Shown: positions 32,857 through 42,787 of the stretch, piece after piece
Layout: each line of letters opens with the position of its first letter
How positions within the stretch are numbered: position 1 is the stretch's first letter
The notes under the pieces: generated by a model
What the model saw: the letters and a program-made list of their open reading frames with translations, nothing else
Databases searched by the model: none
Told to the model about the DNA's origin: nothing
Program-made: the position numbers and the translations under genes
Source: Bacillota bacterium
Lineage (GTDB): Bacteria; Bacillota; Clostridia; Lachnospirales; Lachnospiraceae
Reading direction: 5' to 3'
Length of the DNA stretch: 47,619 nt
Assembly (NCBI GenBank): GCA_023436225.1
Contig: JAEZKA010000091.1
Coordinates: 1 to 47,619, forward strand

Positions 32857-35079
32857 TTGAACAAAATCGCTTTGCTACAGCCTTGGCAGGCCATCGCGCA
32901 GCGATTTTGTTCAAGTACTTTTTATCAATTTCTTAAAACATATATCTTCTTTTTACTGTGTATTCTTATGTCAATGATTCCTTTTTACAGTAGTATCACT
33001 TCTTGGAGTACAAATCAGGATTTAGAAAACTATCAAAAACGTTTATCTAATAAAGTTAATTCTTTTGATTCACAGTTCTACACTTTTATTAATCTAATGA
33101 ATGCTACAAAAACCGATGAACGGTATGGTGAAATTATCAGTCAATATGGTTCCTATAAAACCAACGATTATATGACAATACGGTATGTACAATCTGATTT
33201 TCAGCAAAGCTTATTAGCCTATGATATGTTTAAGGATTATGGAATTGTTTATGATAACGGTTTAATTCTTACCCGTAATCGGAATTATCCCAGAGAATCC
33301 ATTGCGTACAAATATGGAAGCGACTTTTCAGTAGAAGGTTATAGCCATGGAGAGTGGATTTCTTTCTTAGAAAAAACCTCCTTTTCAGGAATGCTTCCAT
33401 CCAAGTCAATCAGATCTATTGATTTTGGAAGATACGAAGCCTTATTATGGCTGCAGGTTTTAAGTGAGGAAAGCTACAGGGAAGGAACCTTGTACGCGGC
33501 ACTGGATAAACAAAAATTAATTGATACCTTTATGGAAACTGAGTTTATGGAGAGTGGCTATTTACTTGTTGAAGGCCTTGATAATCAGGATTATCTTAAT
33601 TATCAGTATTTAGAGGATAATAAAGAGGACTATTATGAATTACAAGATACCAGCAAATATTCCGGTATGACCTTCAGGATAGGAATTAAGAAAGATATTC
33701 TTTCCATTAGACTGCGTGTCATATTTACTCTAGTTATATTGTATTCCCTACTGATCATCGCTATCGGTATTATATTAGCAATCTATTTCTCTTACAGGAA
33801 TAATCGACCCGTCAAGCAAATGGTAAAAATAGCGAGTGATCTAGACGGAAATAATGACAGTCAATCCATGCACCAAAATGAGTATTTATATATCGCAAAT
33901 AAGATGACTTCACTAAATCAAAGTATTAATTATTTGAATGCATCACTTGCAGTGCAAAAAAAAGAAATGTGTCAGGTTTATCTTGCAGAGGCAGTCTCTG
34001 GAAGCATGAATTCTACAACATCAAAATCGAGGTTCCAGGAATTGTATCCTGATTTTCCAGCGACATACCGAGTAGCACTTTTATCGATTATTGATGAAAT
34101 GCAGCCTTTAGAGACATTAATCTCCAGGCAGGTTATACTAAATCAATTAGTGGGAAGCTGGTTTAAGGATGAGATTCCTACCTGCAATCTATATCCGCAC
34201 TCAATCGTATTGGTATTACCTCATGATGAAAGAAACTGGCAGGAGTATCTAACAGAGTTTCTTAATTATATTCAAATGGAATCCAGCTGTAAGGTTAAAA
34301 TCGTACTCAGCGGGCCCTACACAGAGATTCTCCAATTAGCAGATGCTTATACACAGTGTCAGAATATCCTGCACTTAACCATGGGATCTGAGGAAGATAT
34401 AGTATGGCAAAATGAAAACTTCCCCAATCATATTAAAAAGAATATTTTTGACTTCGCGCTGATGCAGCAATTATATGAGGCACTGTCCGCAGGTGATGAG
34501 GAAATAGTTATCCCGCTTTTGAATAAATTTCAGAATTGTATTGCAGTTGATGATTGTGCCGGCCAGATTGATCGATTTATACTATATAATCTCCGATCTG
34601 TTCTAGTGCGGGTCAAATTAGAACACTTTGATTTACTTTCCAGTGTGAAAATTCCGATCTCTAATAATCCGCAAAACAATAATTACGCCCCGGAATTAAT
34701 ACTAAAATGCTGTCAACATATTTGCGAAATATTAAATGAGAACGGCTCCGATAAGGATTATTTTGCGAATGAAATCATGGCTTTTATTGATGAACATGTA
34801 TATGATTCGGATTTTTATACGAAAACAGTCATGAATGCATTTGATATCTCAGAGAATACGTTACAAAAGGTTATAAAGAGAGCAACCTCCAGTACGTTCT
34901 TTGAATATGTTGAGGAAAAAAGATTGAAAAAGGCATATCATCTGTTAGAGACGACACGCTTAGTTATTAACGATATTGCAGATCAATGTGGCTTTTCAAA
35001 CTATAATTCCATGTACAAGTCATTCAAACGCAACTATAATATGTCACCAGGATCGGTAGAACGACCAAAGGCAAAATAA
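32857..35079 (+). CDS. Membrane-bound AraC-family regulator with disturbed 5' end
   Basis: Two-helix membrane sensor with C-terminal AraC DNA-binding domain. First transmembrane segment KTYIFFLLCILMSMIPFY, extracellular region of about 250 residues, second segment near VIFTLVILYSLLIIAIGIIL, then an intracellular part ending in the AraC domain (TVMNAFDISENTLQKVIKRA and IADQCGFSNYNSMYKSFKRN). The true start is unclear: native-looking sequence begins only at SSTFYQFLK (about 32913), directly after repeat copy 2, and there is no ATG with a ribosome binding site. In-frame TTG codons at 32857 or 32872 lie in the repeat; ATG 32968 would cut the first helix. Probably once regulated the downstream sugar operon. 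Confidence 0.7.
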   Translation: MNKIALLQPWQAIAQRFCSSTFYQFLKTYIFFLLCILMSMIPFYSSITSWSTNQDLENYQKRLSNKVNSFDSQFYTFINLMNATKTDERYGEIISQYGSYKTNDYMTIRYVQSDFQQSLLAYDMFKDYGIVYDNGLILTRNRNYPRESIAYKYGSDFSVEGYSHGEWISFLEKTSFSGMLPSKSIRSIDFGRYEALLWLQVLSEESYREGTLYAALDKQKLIDTFMETEFMESGYLLVEGLDNQDYLNYQYLEDNKEDYYELQDTSKYSGMTFRIGIKKDILSIRLRVIFTLVILYSLLIIAIGIILAIYFSYRNNRPVKQMVKIASDLDGNNDSQSMHQNEYLYIANKMTSLNQSINYLNASLAVQKKEMCQVYLAEAVSGSMNSTTSKSRFQELYPDFPATYRVALLSIIDEMQPLETLISRQVILNQLVGSWFKDEIPTCNLYPHSIVLVLPHDERNWQEYLTEFLNYIQMESSCKVKIVLSGPYTEILQLADAYTQCQNILHLTMGSEEDIVWQNENFPNHIKKNIFDFALMQQLYEALSAGDEEIVIPLLNKFQNCIAVDDCAGQIDRFILYNLRSVLVRVKLEHFDLLSSVKIPISNNPQNNNYAPELILKCCQHICEILNENGSDKDYFANEIMAFIDEHVYDSDFYTKTVMNAFDISENTLQKVIKRATSSTFFEYVEEKRLKKAYHLLETTRLVINDIADQCGFSNYNSMYKSFKRNYNMSPGSVERPKAK
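32859..32912. repeat. Copy 2 of the 54-bp hairpin repeat
   Basis: A perfect 13-bp stem: GAACAAAATCGCT (32859-32871) and AGCGATTTTGTTC (32900-32912), loop 28 bases. It begins 15 bases after the XRE stop and ends exactly where AraC-gene-like sequence starts. The bases GTTC|AAG at the right end recall the GTTC/GAAC and CAAG tetranucleotides linked to IS91-family insertion. Confidence 0.8.
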
Positions 35080-35116
35080 GTCTCGTACGCGAAGGAATCC
35101 GAAGCCGATCCGTCCC

Positions 35117-35173
35117 CTCCTATGTAATATTAATGCTGGAAGACCCGCATTTAATGTTAGATAGGAGTTTTTT
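35117..35173 (+). terminator. Terminator after the AraC gene
   Basis: CTCCTAT (35117-35123) pairs with ATAGGAG (35161-35167), extended inward by TAATATTAATGC/GCATTTAATGTTA, followed by TTTTTT (35168-35173). Confidence 0.88.
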
Positions 35174-35487
35174 ATTACATAGAATATCATGTTCAATGTA
35201 ATAAAATCACTCCGATAGGAGAACACATTTTCTTTTAGGATGACACACCTTTCTAAGAAGCTCTTTGCTCTAAAAAGGCTGATAAAGTGGTCTTTTACAA
35301 TCGGATATGAGCGATATTCATGGTGCAGATACGGAATTGGAAAGGTCGTTAAAGTACATAAAAAAAGGGATTTCCGTATTTGCAAACAGAGAGTAGGGTT
35401 TTTCAAGTAGACATTAAGAGTGAGGGTGTGATGTAATAGCTGTGTAATACGAAACAGAAAAATTATATAACTGAAAGGGGAAAATTT
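35174..35487 (+). promoter_or_regulatory. Intergenic leader of the sugar operon
   Basis: No gene is seen in this 314-base stretch. It should hold the operon promoter; the best candidate is TAGACA near 35411 with TGTAAT 18 bases downstream, but it is weak and may need the AraC activator. A ribosome binding site (GAAAGGGG) lies at its right end. Confidence 0.4.
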
Positions 35488-37197
35488 ATGAAAAGAACAA
35501 AAAAAGTAATTAGTATTCTATTAATTATGAGTATGCTGATTACTGCTCTAACAGGCTGTAGTGGTGGGGAAAAAGAAACAGTACCTAACGAAACAGAACC
35601 AAAAACAGAGCAAACGGAGCAGGGTAAAGAAGAAAAAGGCACAGAAGAAGTAGTAAGTACAAACCTTAATGCGGGTGGTGAAAAACCGATTACAAAAGAA
35701 GTAGTAACATTAGAAATTGGTGTACCTAACCATGCAAATGTTGAGGATTGGGATACAAATACCATGACTCTTGCATTAGAAGAATACGGATATGATTTAA
35801 AATTTAGAACTTATCCTAAAGATGAATACAAGACACAGATCAATTTGGCTGTAGCTGCCGGTGGAGGGGACCTTCCTGATATCTTATTATGTAATGACGG
35901 CCAATTTACTGACTCGGATGTATACAGCTGGGCACAGGCGGGGGCACTTGCTTCTTTAACGGAGTATTATGAAAATTCTGCCTATTACTTAACAGAAGCG
36001 ATCGATAGGACAGGGGTAGACTACTATCCGCAAATCACATCACCGGATGGAAATAAGTATTATGTACCCCGTTATAATCAATCGTTAACCAATGAATACC
36101 CCCATAAAATATGGTTGTTCCAACCCTGGTTGGACAAATTAGGATTAAAGACACCAACAACCGTACCTGAGTTACGAGATGTTTTGTATGCGTTTAAAAC
36201 TCAGGATCCGAATGGAAATGGGAAAGCAGATGAAATTCCGTTAATTTCACAAAGATCGACGGAAGACAAATGGTTCAGAGCGCTTATGACTCCTTTCCAA
36301 TACATGCAGTTCGGAACCTATGATGTAGTAAATGACGGTAAAGTAAGTGTATGCTACACAACAGATGATTTTAGAAAGGGATTGACCTACATTAAGGGAA
36401 TGTTTGATGATGGACTGATCGATCCTATGAGCTTTACAGCAGATAATACTACTGTTAATGCATTACTCAACCAGGAAGAAACGATTATAGGTATGCATGT
36501 TGCATACGCAATGGATACCGTCAATGCAACGGATATAAGACGTACACAGTACGTTGGTATACCACCGCTTGCAAGAGAGGATGGAACCGTTTTAACCTCC
36601 TACGACCCTTCCAAAGCATTAGTTGCTGGTGTAATCTCAAGCTCCTGTAAAGATCCGGAAGCTGCCTTCCGTTTACTGGATTTAATGACAAGTGAAGAAT
36701 TCTCCATCATGACTCGCTGGGGCGAAGAGGGAGTTGACTGGTCGGGTCCTGCCGCAGGAGACGAAAGTATGTATGCTTCTCTCGGTTATGGTCCGGTAGT
36801 TAAGACAATTGCAAATATTTGGGGTGTTCCACAAAACAAGCACTGGTTCCAGACAGGACCCTTTATCCGTCAGTATAGTATAGCATTAGGTGCTGTATGG
36901 AGTGGGGATGAGCTTGAAACTGGATATCAGATTTCTAAGATTCAGGCTGCCTACACCGATAATGTTCCGAAAGAGTACATATCTAAATTAGTATATACTG
37001 CTGAGGAAGAAGGAGTTGTTGCACAGATTGAAGCAGAATTAAAAACATATGTTGAAGAATCAATCGCAAAATTCTGTATGTCCAACTTAGACATTAATGA
37101 TGACAGTGTATGGGAGAAGTATCTGGAGCAAATAGAGAATATCGGTTTATCTGAGATGCTTAAAATTAAACAAACAGTATATGACAGAATGAAGTAG
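35488..37197 (+). CDS. Carbohydrate ABC transporter substrate-binding lipoprotein (LplA-like)
   Basis: Extracellular sugar-binding lipoprotein, 569 aa, larger than typical family-1 binding proteins but normal for the LplA-type group. The signal peptide ends in LTGC (Cys about residue 23); an acidic, threonine/glutamate-rich spacer (about 25-55) follows, then the binding domain with a calcium-loop-like DPNGNGKADEI near 237-247. It is the first gene of the operon and has GAAAGGGG 8 bases before ATG 35488. A GC-rich hairpin follows, which could keep its mRNA more abundant than the permease message. Ligand unknown, presumably an oligosaccharide. Confidence 0.88.
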   Translation: MKRTKKVISILLIMSMLITALTGCSGGEKETVPNETEPKTEQTEQGKEEKGTEEVVSTNLNAGGEKPITKEVVTLEIGVPNHANVEDWDTNTMTLALEEYGYDLKFRTYPKDEYKTQINLAVAAGGGDLPDILLCNDGQFTDSDVYSWAQAGALASLTEYYENSAYYLTEAIDRTGVDYYPQITSPDGNKYYVPRYNQSLTNEYPHKIWLFQPWLDKLGLKTPTTVPELRDVLYAFKTQDPNGNGKADEIPLISQRSTEDKWFRALMTPFQYMQFGTYDVVNDGKVSVCYTTDDFRKGLTYIKGMFDDGLIDPMSFTADNTTVNALLNQEETIIGMHVAYAMDTVNATDIRRTQYVGIPPLAREDGTVLTSYDPSKALVAGVISSSCKDPEAAFRLLDLMTSEEFSIMTRWGEEGVDWSGPAAGDESMYASLGYGPVVKTIANIWGVPQNKHWFQTGPFIRQYSIALGAVWSGDELETGYQISKIQAAYTDNVPKEYISKLVYTAEEEGVVAQIEAELKTYVEESIAKFCMSNLDINDDSVWEKYLEQIENIGLSEMLKIKQTVYDRMK

Positions 37198-37208
37198 TAA
37201 TAGAATGT

Positions 37209-37234
37209 AGGTGGGAGGAGTAATCCTCCCACCT
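37209..37234 (+). repeat. Hairpin between binding protein and permease genes
   Basis: Perfect 11-bp GC-rich stem, AGGTGGGAGGA (37209-37219) with TCCTCCCACCT (37224-37234), loop GTAA, no T-run. Typical of a 3' stabiliser or partial transcription block giving excess binding protein over permease. Confidence 0.75.
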
Positions 37235-37252
37235 GCTAAAAGGAGGATATGT

Positions 37253-38236
37253 GTGATAAAAAGTAAAATGCTCACAAGCTCATATGAGTTGAAAGCTTCT
37301 CCAGGAGGGAAAAAGGGAAACCGTAAATTAATGAAGCGAATTCTATCGAATTGGCAGGTTTATTTATTCTTGTTGTTACCTTTAATCTATATCCTTATAT
37401 ACAATTATTATCCGATGCTGGGACTACAAATAGCATTTAAGGATTTTAATGTAAAAGACGGTATATGGGGTAGTCCGTTTGTTGGTTTTAAACACTTTAA
37501 GAAGTTCTTTGAATCCTATCAATTTACCAGAGTGCTTAGAAATACCCTAGTACTATCATTTTATACTATACTTGCAACCTTTCCGCTGCCCATTATCTTT
37601 GCTCTTTTACTAAACAGTGTACGAAAGGAACGCTTTAAAAAATTTGTACAGACCGCTACCTATATGCCACATTTTATATCACTTGTAGTTATGGTAGGTA
37701 TTATGATGCAGATATTTAATTCAAGATCTGGCATTTACGGAACCGTATATGAGTTTATAACGGGAAGTTATCCGTCTGATTTATTTGGTTCAGCAAGTAA
37801 ATTCCCGCATTTATATGTGTGGTCGGAGGTTTGGCAGAGTTTTGGATGGGGATCAATTGTATATCTGGCTGCACTTACCTCAATAAGTCCGGAGCTTCAT
37901 GAAGCGGCTGAAATAGACGGTGCTAATCGCTTCCAGAGAGTCCTGCATGTGGATTTACCCGGGATACTACCCACTGCTACCGTTATGTTGATACTTCGTG
38001 CTGGTCAGGTCATGAGCATAGGCTTCGAAAAGGTCTATCTTATGCAAAACAGTCTCAATATGTCATCAAGTGAAATTATTTCAACCTATGTATATAAAAT
38101 TGCAATGGGTATTGACAGTTTGCCGAATTACTCCTATTCAACGGCAATAGGTTTGTTTAACTCCGTTGTAAACCTATGTCTGATTGTATGTGTAAACAGT
38201 ATTTGTAGAAAACTTAGCGAAACCAGCTTGTGGTAA
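37253..38236 (+). CDS. Carbohydrate ABC transporter permease (LplB-like)
   Basis: First of two inner-membrane permeases, 327 aa, with six predicted transmembrane segments and the EAA loop ISPELHEAAEIDGANRFQRV (about residues 207-226). GTG 37253 is chosen as start because AGGAGG (37241-37246) lies 6 bases upstream; the longer frame starting at 37211 would lie inside the intergenic hairpin. ATG 37268 is another option. No ATPase gene is present in the operon, so a shared MsmX-type ATPase encoded elsewhere is presumably used. Confidence 0.88.
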   Translation: MIKSKMLTSSYELKASPGGKKGNRKLMKRILSNWQVYLFLLLPLIYILIYNYYPMLGLQIAFKDFNVKDGIWGSPFVGFKHFKKFFESYQFTRVLRNTLVLSFYTILATFPLPIIFALLLNSVRKERFKKFVQTATYMPHFISLVVMVGIMMQIFNSRSGIYGTVYEFITGSYPSDLFGSASKFPHLYVWSEVWQSFGWGSIVYLAALTSISPELHEAAEIDGANRFQRVLHVDLPGILPTATVMLILRAGQVMSIGFEKVYLMQNSLNMSSSEIISTYVYKIAMGIDSLPNYSYSTAIGLFNSVVNLCLIVCVNSICRKLSETSLW

Positions 38237-38248
38237 GGAGGCAGAAGG

Positions 38249-39157
38249 ATGAGTCAACCATTTACAAGAAAGAATAAAATTAGAACAGCTCGTGCAGATA
38301 AAATATATTACTGTATTGTATATACTGTAGTTTTGCTTCTGCTAATCGTAGTCTTATATCCGCTGATTTATGTTTTATCAGCTTCCTTTTCTTCACCTCA
38401 GGCTGTAACAGCAAACAAGGTAATTCTTTGGCCTGTTGACTTCTCTTTGAGGGGATATAAAGCAGTTTTTGATTATGACAGCGTGTGGATTGGATACCGA
38501 AATACTTTATTTTATACCGTAGCAGGTACTTCTCTGAACCTGTTTTTGACAATGAGTGCTGCATATGCGCTGTCCTGTAAGAAGCTTCCTGGAATAAAGA
38601 TTTTCTCATTTTTATTTACATTTATATTAATCTTCTCAGGAGGATTAGTTCCAACTTATCTATTAATGAAAAACCTCGGGCTTGTTAATACATGGGCTGC
38701 GATGATCTTCCCCCATGCAATTAATGTAACCTATCTGATTATTGCCCGTACCTTTCTGAACGGTATTCCTGCAGAATTGTATGAAGCTGCTCAGATTGAC
38801 GGTTGCTCCTATACTCGATATTTCTTTAAAATTGTCCTGCCCTTGTCCAAAGCAATCATTGCAGTACTGGTATTGTATTATGCAGTGGGTCATTGGAATA
38901 GCTATTTCAATGCTTTGATCTACCTGAGTAATAAGATGCTGTTTCCTTTACAGTTATATCTTAGGGAAATACTTGTTATGAACTCAATTGATTCCAGTGC
39001 GCTATTAGATCCGGAAGCTTTAGAGGCGATGCAGGGTATGCAAGACCTACTTAAATACTCTCTAATTGTAGTGGCTACTGTTCCCATTTTATGCATTTAC
39101 CCTTTCCTGCAGAAATATTTTGCAAAGGGTGTTATGGTCGGATCGTTAAAGGGTTAA
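38249..39157 (+). CDS. Carbohydrate ABC transporter permease (LplC-like)
   Basis: Second permease of the pair, 302 aa, six membrane segments. EAA loop IPAELYEAAQIDGCSYTRYF (about 174-193) and the usual start with ADKIYYCIVYTVVLLLLIVVL in its first helix region. AAGGAGG lies 9 bases before ATG 38249, 12 bases after lplB-like. It ends in the family-typical KYFAKGVMVGSLKG. Confidence 0.9.
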   Translation: MSQPFTRKNKIRTARADKIYYCIVYTVVLLLLIVVLYPLIYVLSASFSSPQAVTANKVILWPVDFSLRGYKAVFDYDSVWIGYRNTLFYTVAGTSLNLFLTMSAAYALSCKKLPGIKIFSFLFTFILIFSGGLVPTYLLMKNLGLVNTWAAMIFPHAINVTYLIIARTFLNGIPAELYEAAQIDGCSYTRYFFKIVLPLSKAIIAVLVLYYAVGHWNSYFNALIYLSNKMLFPLQLYLREILVMNSIDSSALLDPEALEAMQGMQDLLKYSLIVVATVPILCIYPFLQKYFAKGVMVGSLKG

Positions 39158-39258
39158 TGAAAATAATCCTTATTAAATATAAGCTAACGATAATAAATAT
39201 GGTAAAAAGAGTACAATTTCTTGATTATATGATCGAAAAATGAAAGGTTTAGGGGAAA

Positions 39259-41250
39259 ATGAATATTATTGAAAATAACAGAATGCGATATGTCATTGAT
39301 GAAAACGGAAATATAACTTCCTGCTATAATAAACAGACCTGCCATGAGTATGTCTATATGCCAGGTAATTTGTGGAAGCTAATATACAGTGAAGGGGAAC
39401 GTCAAGAAATCCCCCTATATTCTAATGGACAGAGCTTCACAGCAATTGTATCAGAAGACAAAAGGAGTATGACACTGAAATATCCGTCTCTTCAGGGAGA
39501 TGGAAAAGTATTGAATATCGAGCTTTGTCTACAGCTTACATTGCGGGAGGATCATTTATCGGTAACAGCAGCAATAGAAAACAGGGATCTTGTTCCTGTT
39601 CAAGAGCTTCAGATTACGGCAGTCTCTGGAGTACGGTCCTTATCCGGGGATTCAAAGAGGGATAAATTAACCTGGCCATTTGATTTGGGAAGAAAGGTTG
39701 AGAATCCGGCCTATTCTGATCTTTCAATTTATGCAGGGTTCCGCAAATATGAACGTCATGACCAGTTCCATACGGATATGGATGGACTTTATCCGGGTCG
39801 GCAAAGCATGCAGTGGTACGATTTGTATAATGAGGAGGAAGGACTTTATGTTGGTATACATAATGCATCCCATCAGACTGTCTGCCTCCATGTAGAGCGG
39901 GATACTAAGCTGAATATTCTGAGATTGGGCGGAATCTTTTATCCGATGACAGAACCAGGTGAGAAGTGGCAAAGTGAGCCAATCGTATACGCTCCACATA
40001 CGGGTGATTGGCATGTAGGGGCACAAAAATATCGCAGCTGGATTGAGACCACGGGCTGGAGGGCTCCTGCTCAGCCGGATTGGGTGAAACAATTTAAAGG
40101 CTGGCTGCGTGTTATCTTAAAACAGCATCATGGGGAACTGAACTGGGACTACAGTGCTATTCCATCCTTATATGATGAAGCAGCGGCAGCAGGAATGGAT
40201 ACGTTATTCTTATTGGGTTGGGAAAAAGGCGGATTTGCCAGAATGTGGCCGGATTATGTGATAGATGAACGTATGGGCGGTAGGAAGGTACTGCAGGAGG
40301 GCATTGACTACGTACATTCCAAAGGCGGCAAGGTAGTTATGTTCTTAAGCTATTTACTGATTGATAGACAAAGTGAATTTTATAAAAGCGGCAAGGGAGA
40401 GGAAGCTACCATAAAATCCTATTGGGGAACGGAAGTACCATTTTCCGAGACCTATTGTGGTGAAGGTACCTACCGTAAGGTGGCCAATCCTGCAATGCCA
40501 ATGTATTATGCCTGTCCTTCGTCCGAGGTATGGCAAGAATGTATGATCAAAGCCAGTGAATACTGCTTGGATTTGGGCGCTGACGGTGTGCTTCTTGATT
40601 TGGGCGGACATCCTGCATATTTCTGCTATGATAAGCGTCATGGACATAAGAAACCAAACCTTGCTTTTGCCAATAAGGATGAAAAATTCAAGGAAATCCA
40701 TGAGTATATACGCTCCAGGGGTGAAGATAAAATAATCATGATGGAGGATAATATCGATATATTTGCTCAACATATGGATATTGCCCAGGGAGCCGATACC
40801 AGGCCGAAGAAGGATCATATGCTTGAGCTGTACCGATATACCTTCCCGGAATGTATTATGACTAATCGTGAATGCGGAGAAGATGAGAATAATTATCTTA
40901 CCTATGCAAACCACAGCTTCCTATACGGGTTGCGATTTGATATGACAATTCATCGTTGCTGTGGAAGTCTGTCGGATATTCCGAACTATGCGGCTTATTT
41001 AAAATATATTAATAGCCTAAGAGAAAAATATTCTGATTTTCTTTTGAAGGGTAGATTTGTTGATAATGAAGGATTTTCAATTGATAATTCTGAAGTTTTA
41101 GGAAAAAGCTACCGCTCCTGTGATGGCCGTTTGGTAGTTGCATTATGGAATCCGACCGAGAAGGCTCAGATTGTTACAGTCTCAGGAAACGGATTGACAT
41201 GCACAAAACAGATAGGCGCCAATGAGATTGACGTTGCAGAATTATATTAA
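39259..41250 (+). CDS. Putative glycoside hydrolase, DUF6259-like
   Basis: Cytoplasmic protein of 663 residues, no signal peptide. The first 260 residues look like an all-beta carbohydrate-binding sandwich; the middle part (about 280-560) is a TIM barrel with GMDTLFLLGWEKGGFARMWPD, GADGVLLDLGGHPAYF and IIMMEDNIDIF, whose acidic residues are candidates for catalysis; the last 70 residues form another beta domain. It resembles the DUF6259 group of glycosidase-like proteins and distantly alpha-galactosidase-type barrels. It would cleave the imported oligosaccharide. Exact activity is unknown. The ribosome binding site is modest (TTTAGGGGAAA before ATG). Confidence 0.7.
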   Translation: MNIIENNRMRYVIDENGNITSCYNKQTCHEYVYMPGNLWKLIYSEGERQEIPLYSNGQSFTAIVSEDKRSMTLKYPSLQGDGKVLNIELCLQLTLREDHLSVTAAIENRDLVPVQELQITAVSGVRSLSGDSKRDKLTWPFDLGRKVENPAYSDLSIYAGFRKYERHDQFHTDMDGLYPGRQSMQWYDLYNEEEGLYVGIHNASHQTVCLHVERDTKLNILRLGGIFYPMTEPGEKWQSEPIVYAPHTGDWHVGAQKYRSWIETTGWRAPAQPDWVKQFKGWLRVILKQHHGELNWDYSAIPSLYDEAAAAGMDTLFLLGWEKGGFARMWPDYVIDERMGGRKVLQEGIDYVHSKGGKVVMFLSYLLIDRQSEFYKSGKGEEATIKSYWGTEVPFSETYCGEGTYRKVANPAMPMYYACPSSEVWQECMIKASEYCLDLGADGVLLDLGGHPAYFCYDKRHGHKKPNLAFANKDEKFKEIHEYIRSRGEDKIIMMEDNIDIFAQHMDIAQGADTRPKKDHMLELYRYTFPECIMTNRECGEDENNYLTYANHSFLYGLRFDMTIHRCCGSLSDIPNYAAYLKYINSLREKYSDFLLKGRFVDNEGFSIDNSEVLGKSYRSCDGRLVVALWNPTEKAQIVTVSGNGLTCTKQIGANEIDVAELY

Positions 41251-41328
41251 AAAGATGACAGGCGTATGATATACCGGTTACGATAGATGTTTTAGACCGG
41301 AAGAGTAGACTCTAGGAGGTTAAAGTAG

Positions 41329-42759
41329 ATGAGGAAGGAAAGAAAACCTAAAATTGGTTTACTATTAATCGGTTCCCCTCGTTTTAAAGAATTAGGAAAA
41401 GGAACCACACATGGAACCTATCAGGAACGCAAATTACAGGAGAGCGAGGATATTGTTCGTTCCTTTCAAGAAATCGGCGACATAGTATACGATGATATTA
41501 TCTATAAAAGAGAAGATGTAAAGAGCGCGATGGATCTTTTCTACAACGAAAAGGTGGACTGTGTTGTTGCTGCATTTTTATCATGGGCAGAGGATTTTGC
41601 GTGGATTCGCTTTTTAAGGGATATGCCAACAGTTCCAATCTTCTTTACAAGTATTATACGAGAGGCAGTAGAGATTACCGATACCAATGACGAGGATCAG
41701 TTTGTAGAATTTTTATCGGCTGGAAGTCTGGTAGGCGTTCAGGAAGCATCAGGAGATATGCAGAGATTTAACAGACCCATGAGTAAAACATTTATCGGTG
41801 ACATGGAGCAGGTAAAGGAAGAACTCAAGATATTTTCCAATGCGGCGAGGGTAAGAAATGCACTGAAGGATACTACATTGGGACTTTTAGCTTCATTTAA
41901 TGAGGTTATGTGGTCTACCTATATGGACCCTTACAACATTTTCATGAAGATTGGTCCGGAAATCCGGTTCTTATCCGTTTCTCAGCTAGTGGATAAGATT
42001 GATACAATTACGGAGGAAGAGCTTTCGGAAGTGACGGATCGAATAAAAAAACAGTATCAATTCTATCCGAATGTGGATATGGTTAAATTCGAAGCTTCTG
42101 TCAGAGCATCCATGGCTTTGGAAAAGCTCTCCAAGGAATTTCACCTGGATTTAACCGTGTTGAATGATATTGATCCTGTTCTATTCCAAAAAGTTGGTCT
42201 GCGTCCGGGATTTTGCCCAACCAGGGAAGATTTAGATCTTACCGTAGTTCCCGAAGGGGATATCGGAGGTGGCTTAGCTGTCTATATTCTTAAATTATTC
42301 AGCGGAAAGAAGGCTAATTTTATTGAACCCTTCTATGTAATCAAACAACGGAATTGCTTTGCAGCAGGGCATGCAGGTCCTAACGACTATACAGGCTGTC
42401 AGGAGAATACAATCGTTGCCAGAGATGAACGCTTTGCTAAAACCAATTATAAATATGCAGGAGCACCATTTGCCTGGTATGTGTTCCCAGAGGGAGAGAA
42501 AACCATGCTTCATATGTCAGAAAAGGATGGCAGAATGAAGATGGTATGTACCCTTGTCGATGCATTACCAACCAAGCATTATCTTGCTAGCTATTCTCAT
42601 GCTGAGTTCAGACATAAGACCTTGAGACCGGAGGTGCTGTTCAATCAATTGATTAATGTCGGGGTTACACAGCATTATGGAATTGTTGATGGCGATTATA
42701 TCAATGAATTACAGCAGCTGGCAGCAATTATGAATTTTGACTTTTATTTCATACATTAA
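41329..42759 (+). CDS. L-fucose/L-arabinose isomerase-like protein
   Basis: Sugar isomerase fold protein, 476 aa, cytoplasmic. The pattern of an N-terminal Rossmann-like half (PKIGLLLIGSPRFKELGKGT; VDCVVAAFLSWAEDFAWIRF) and a C-terminal half with LTVVPEGDIGGGLAVYILKL and HYLASYSHAEFRHKTLRPEV matches the fucose/arabinose isomerase superfamily. Metal-binding glutamate/aspartate/histidine residues cannot be assigned with confidence by eye. Likely interconverts an aldose and ketose derived from the imported glycan. AGGAGGTT lies 8 bases before ATG 41329. Confidence 0.7.
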   Translation: MRKERKPKIGLLLIGSPRFKELGKGTTHGTYQERKLQESEDIVRSFQEIGDIVYDDIIYKREDVKSAMDLFYNEKVDCVVAAFLSWAEDFAWIRFLRDMPTVPIFFTSIIREAVEITDTNDEDQFVEFLSAGSLVGVQEASGDMQRFNRPMSKTFIGDMEQVKEELKIFSNAARVRNALKDTTLGLLASFNEVMWSTYMDPYNIFMKIGPEIRFLSVSQLVDKIDTITEEELSEVTDRIKKQYQFYPNVDMVKFEASVRASMALEKLSKEFHLDLTVLNDIDPVLFQKVGLRPGFCPTREDLDLTVVPEGDIGGGLAVYILKLFSGKKANFIEPFYVIKQRNCFAAGHAGPNDYTGCQENTIVARDERFAKTNYKYAGAPFAWYVFPEGEKTMLHMSEKDGRMKMVCTLVDALPTKHYLASYSHAEFRHKTLRPEVLFNQLINVGVTQHYGIVDGDYINELQQLAAIMNFDFYFIH

Positions 42760-42787
42760 CGGAAGAACAGAAAGAGAGGAAAGCACT

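Noticed and set aside
35044..35406. 120-aa minus-strand open frame
   Set aside because: It overlaps the AraC C-terminus and the strong terminator, has no ribosome binding site and a composition typical of chance frames.
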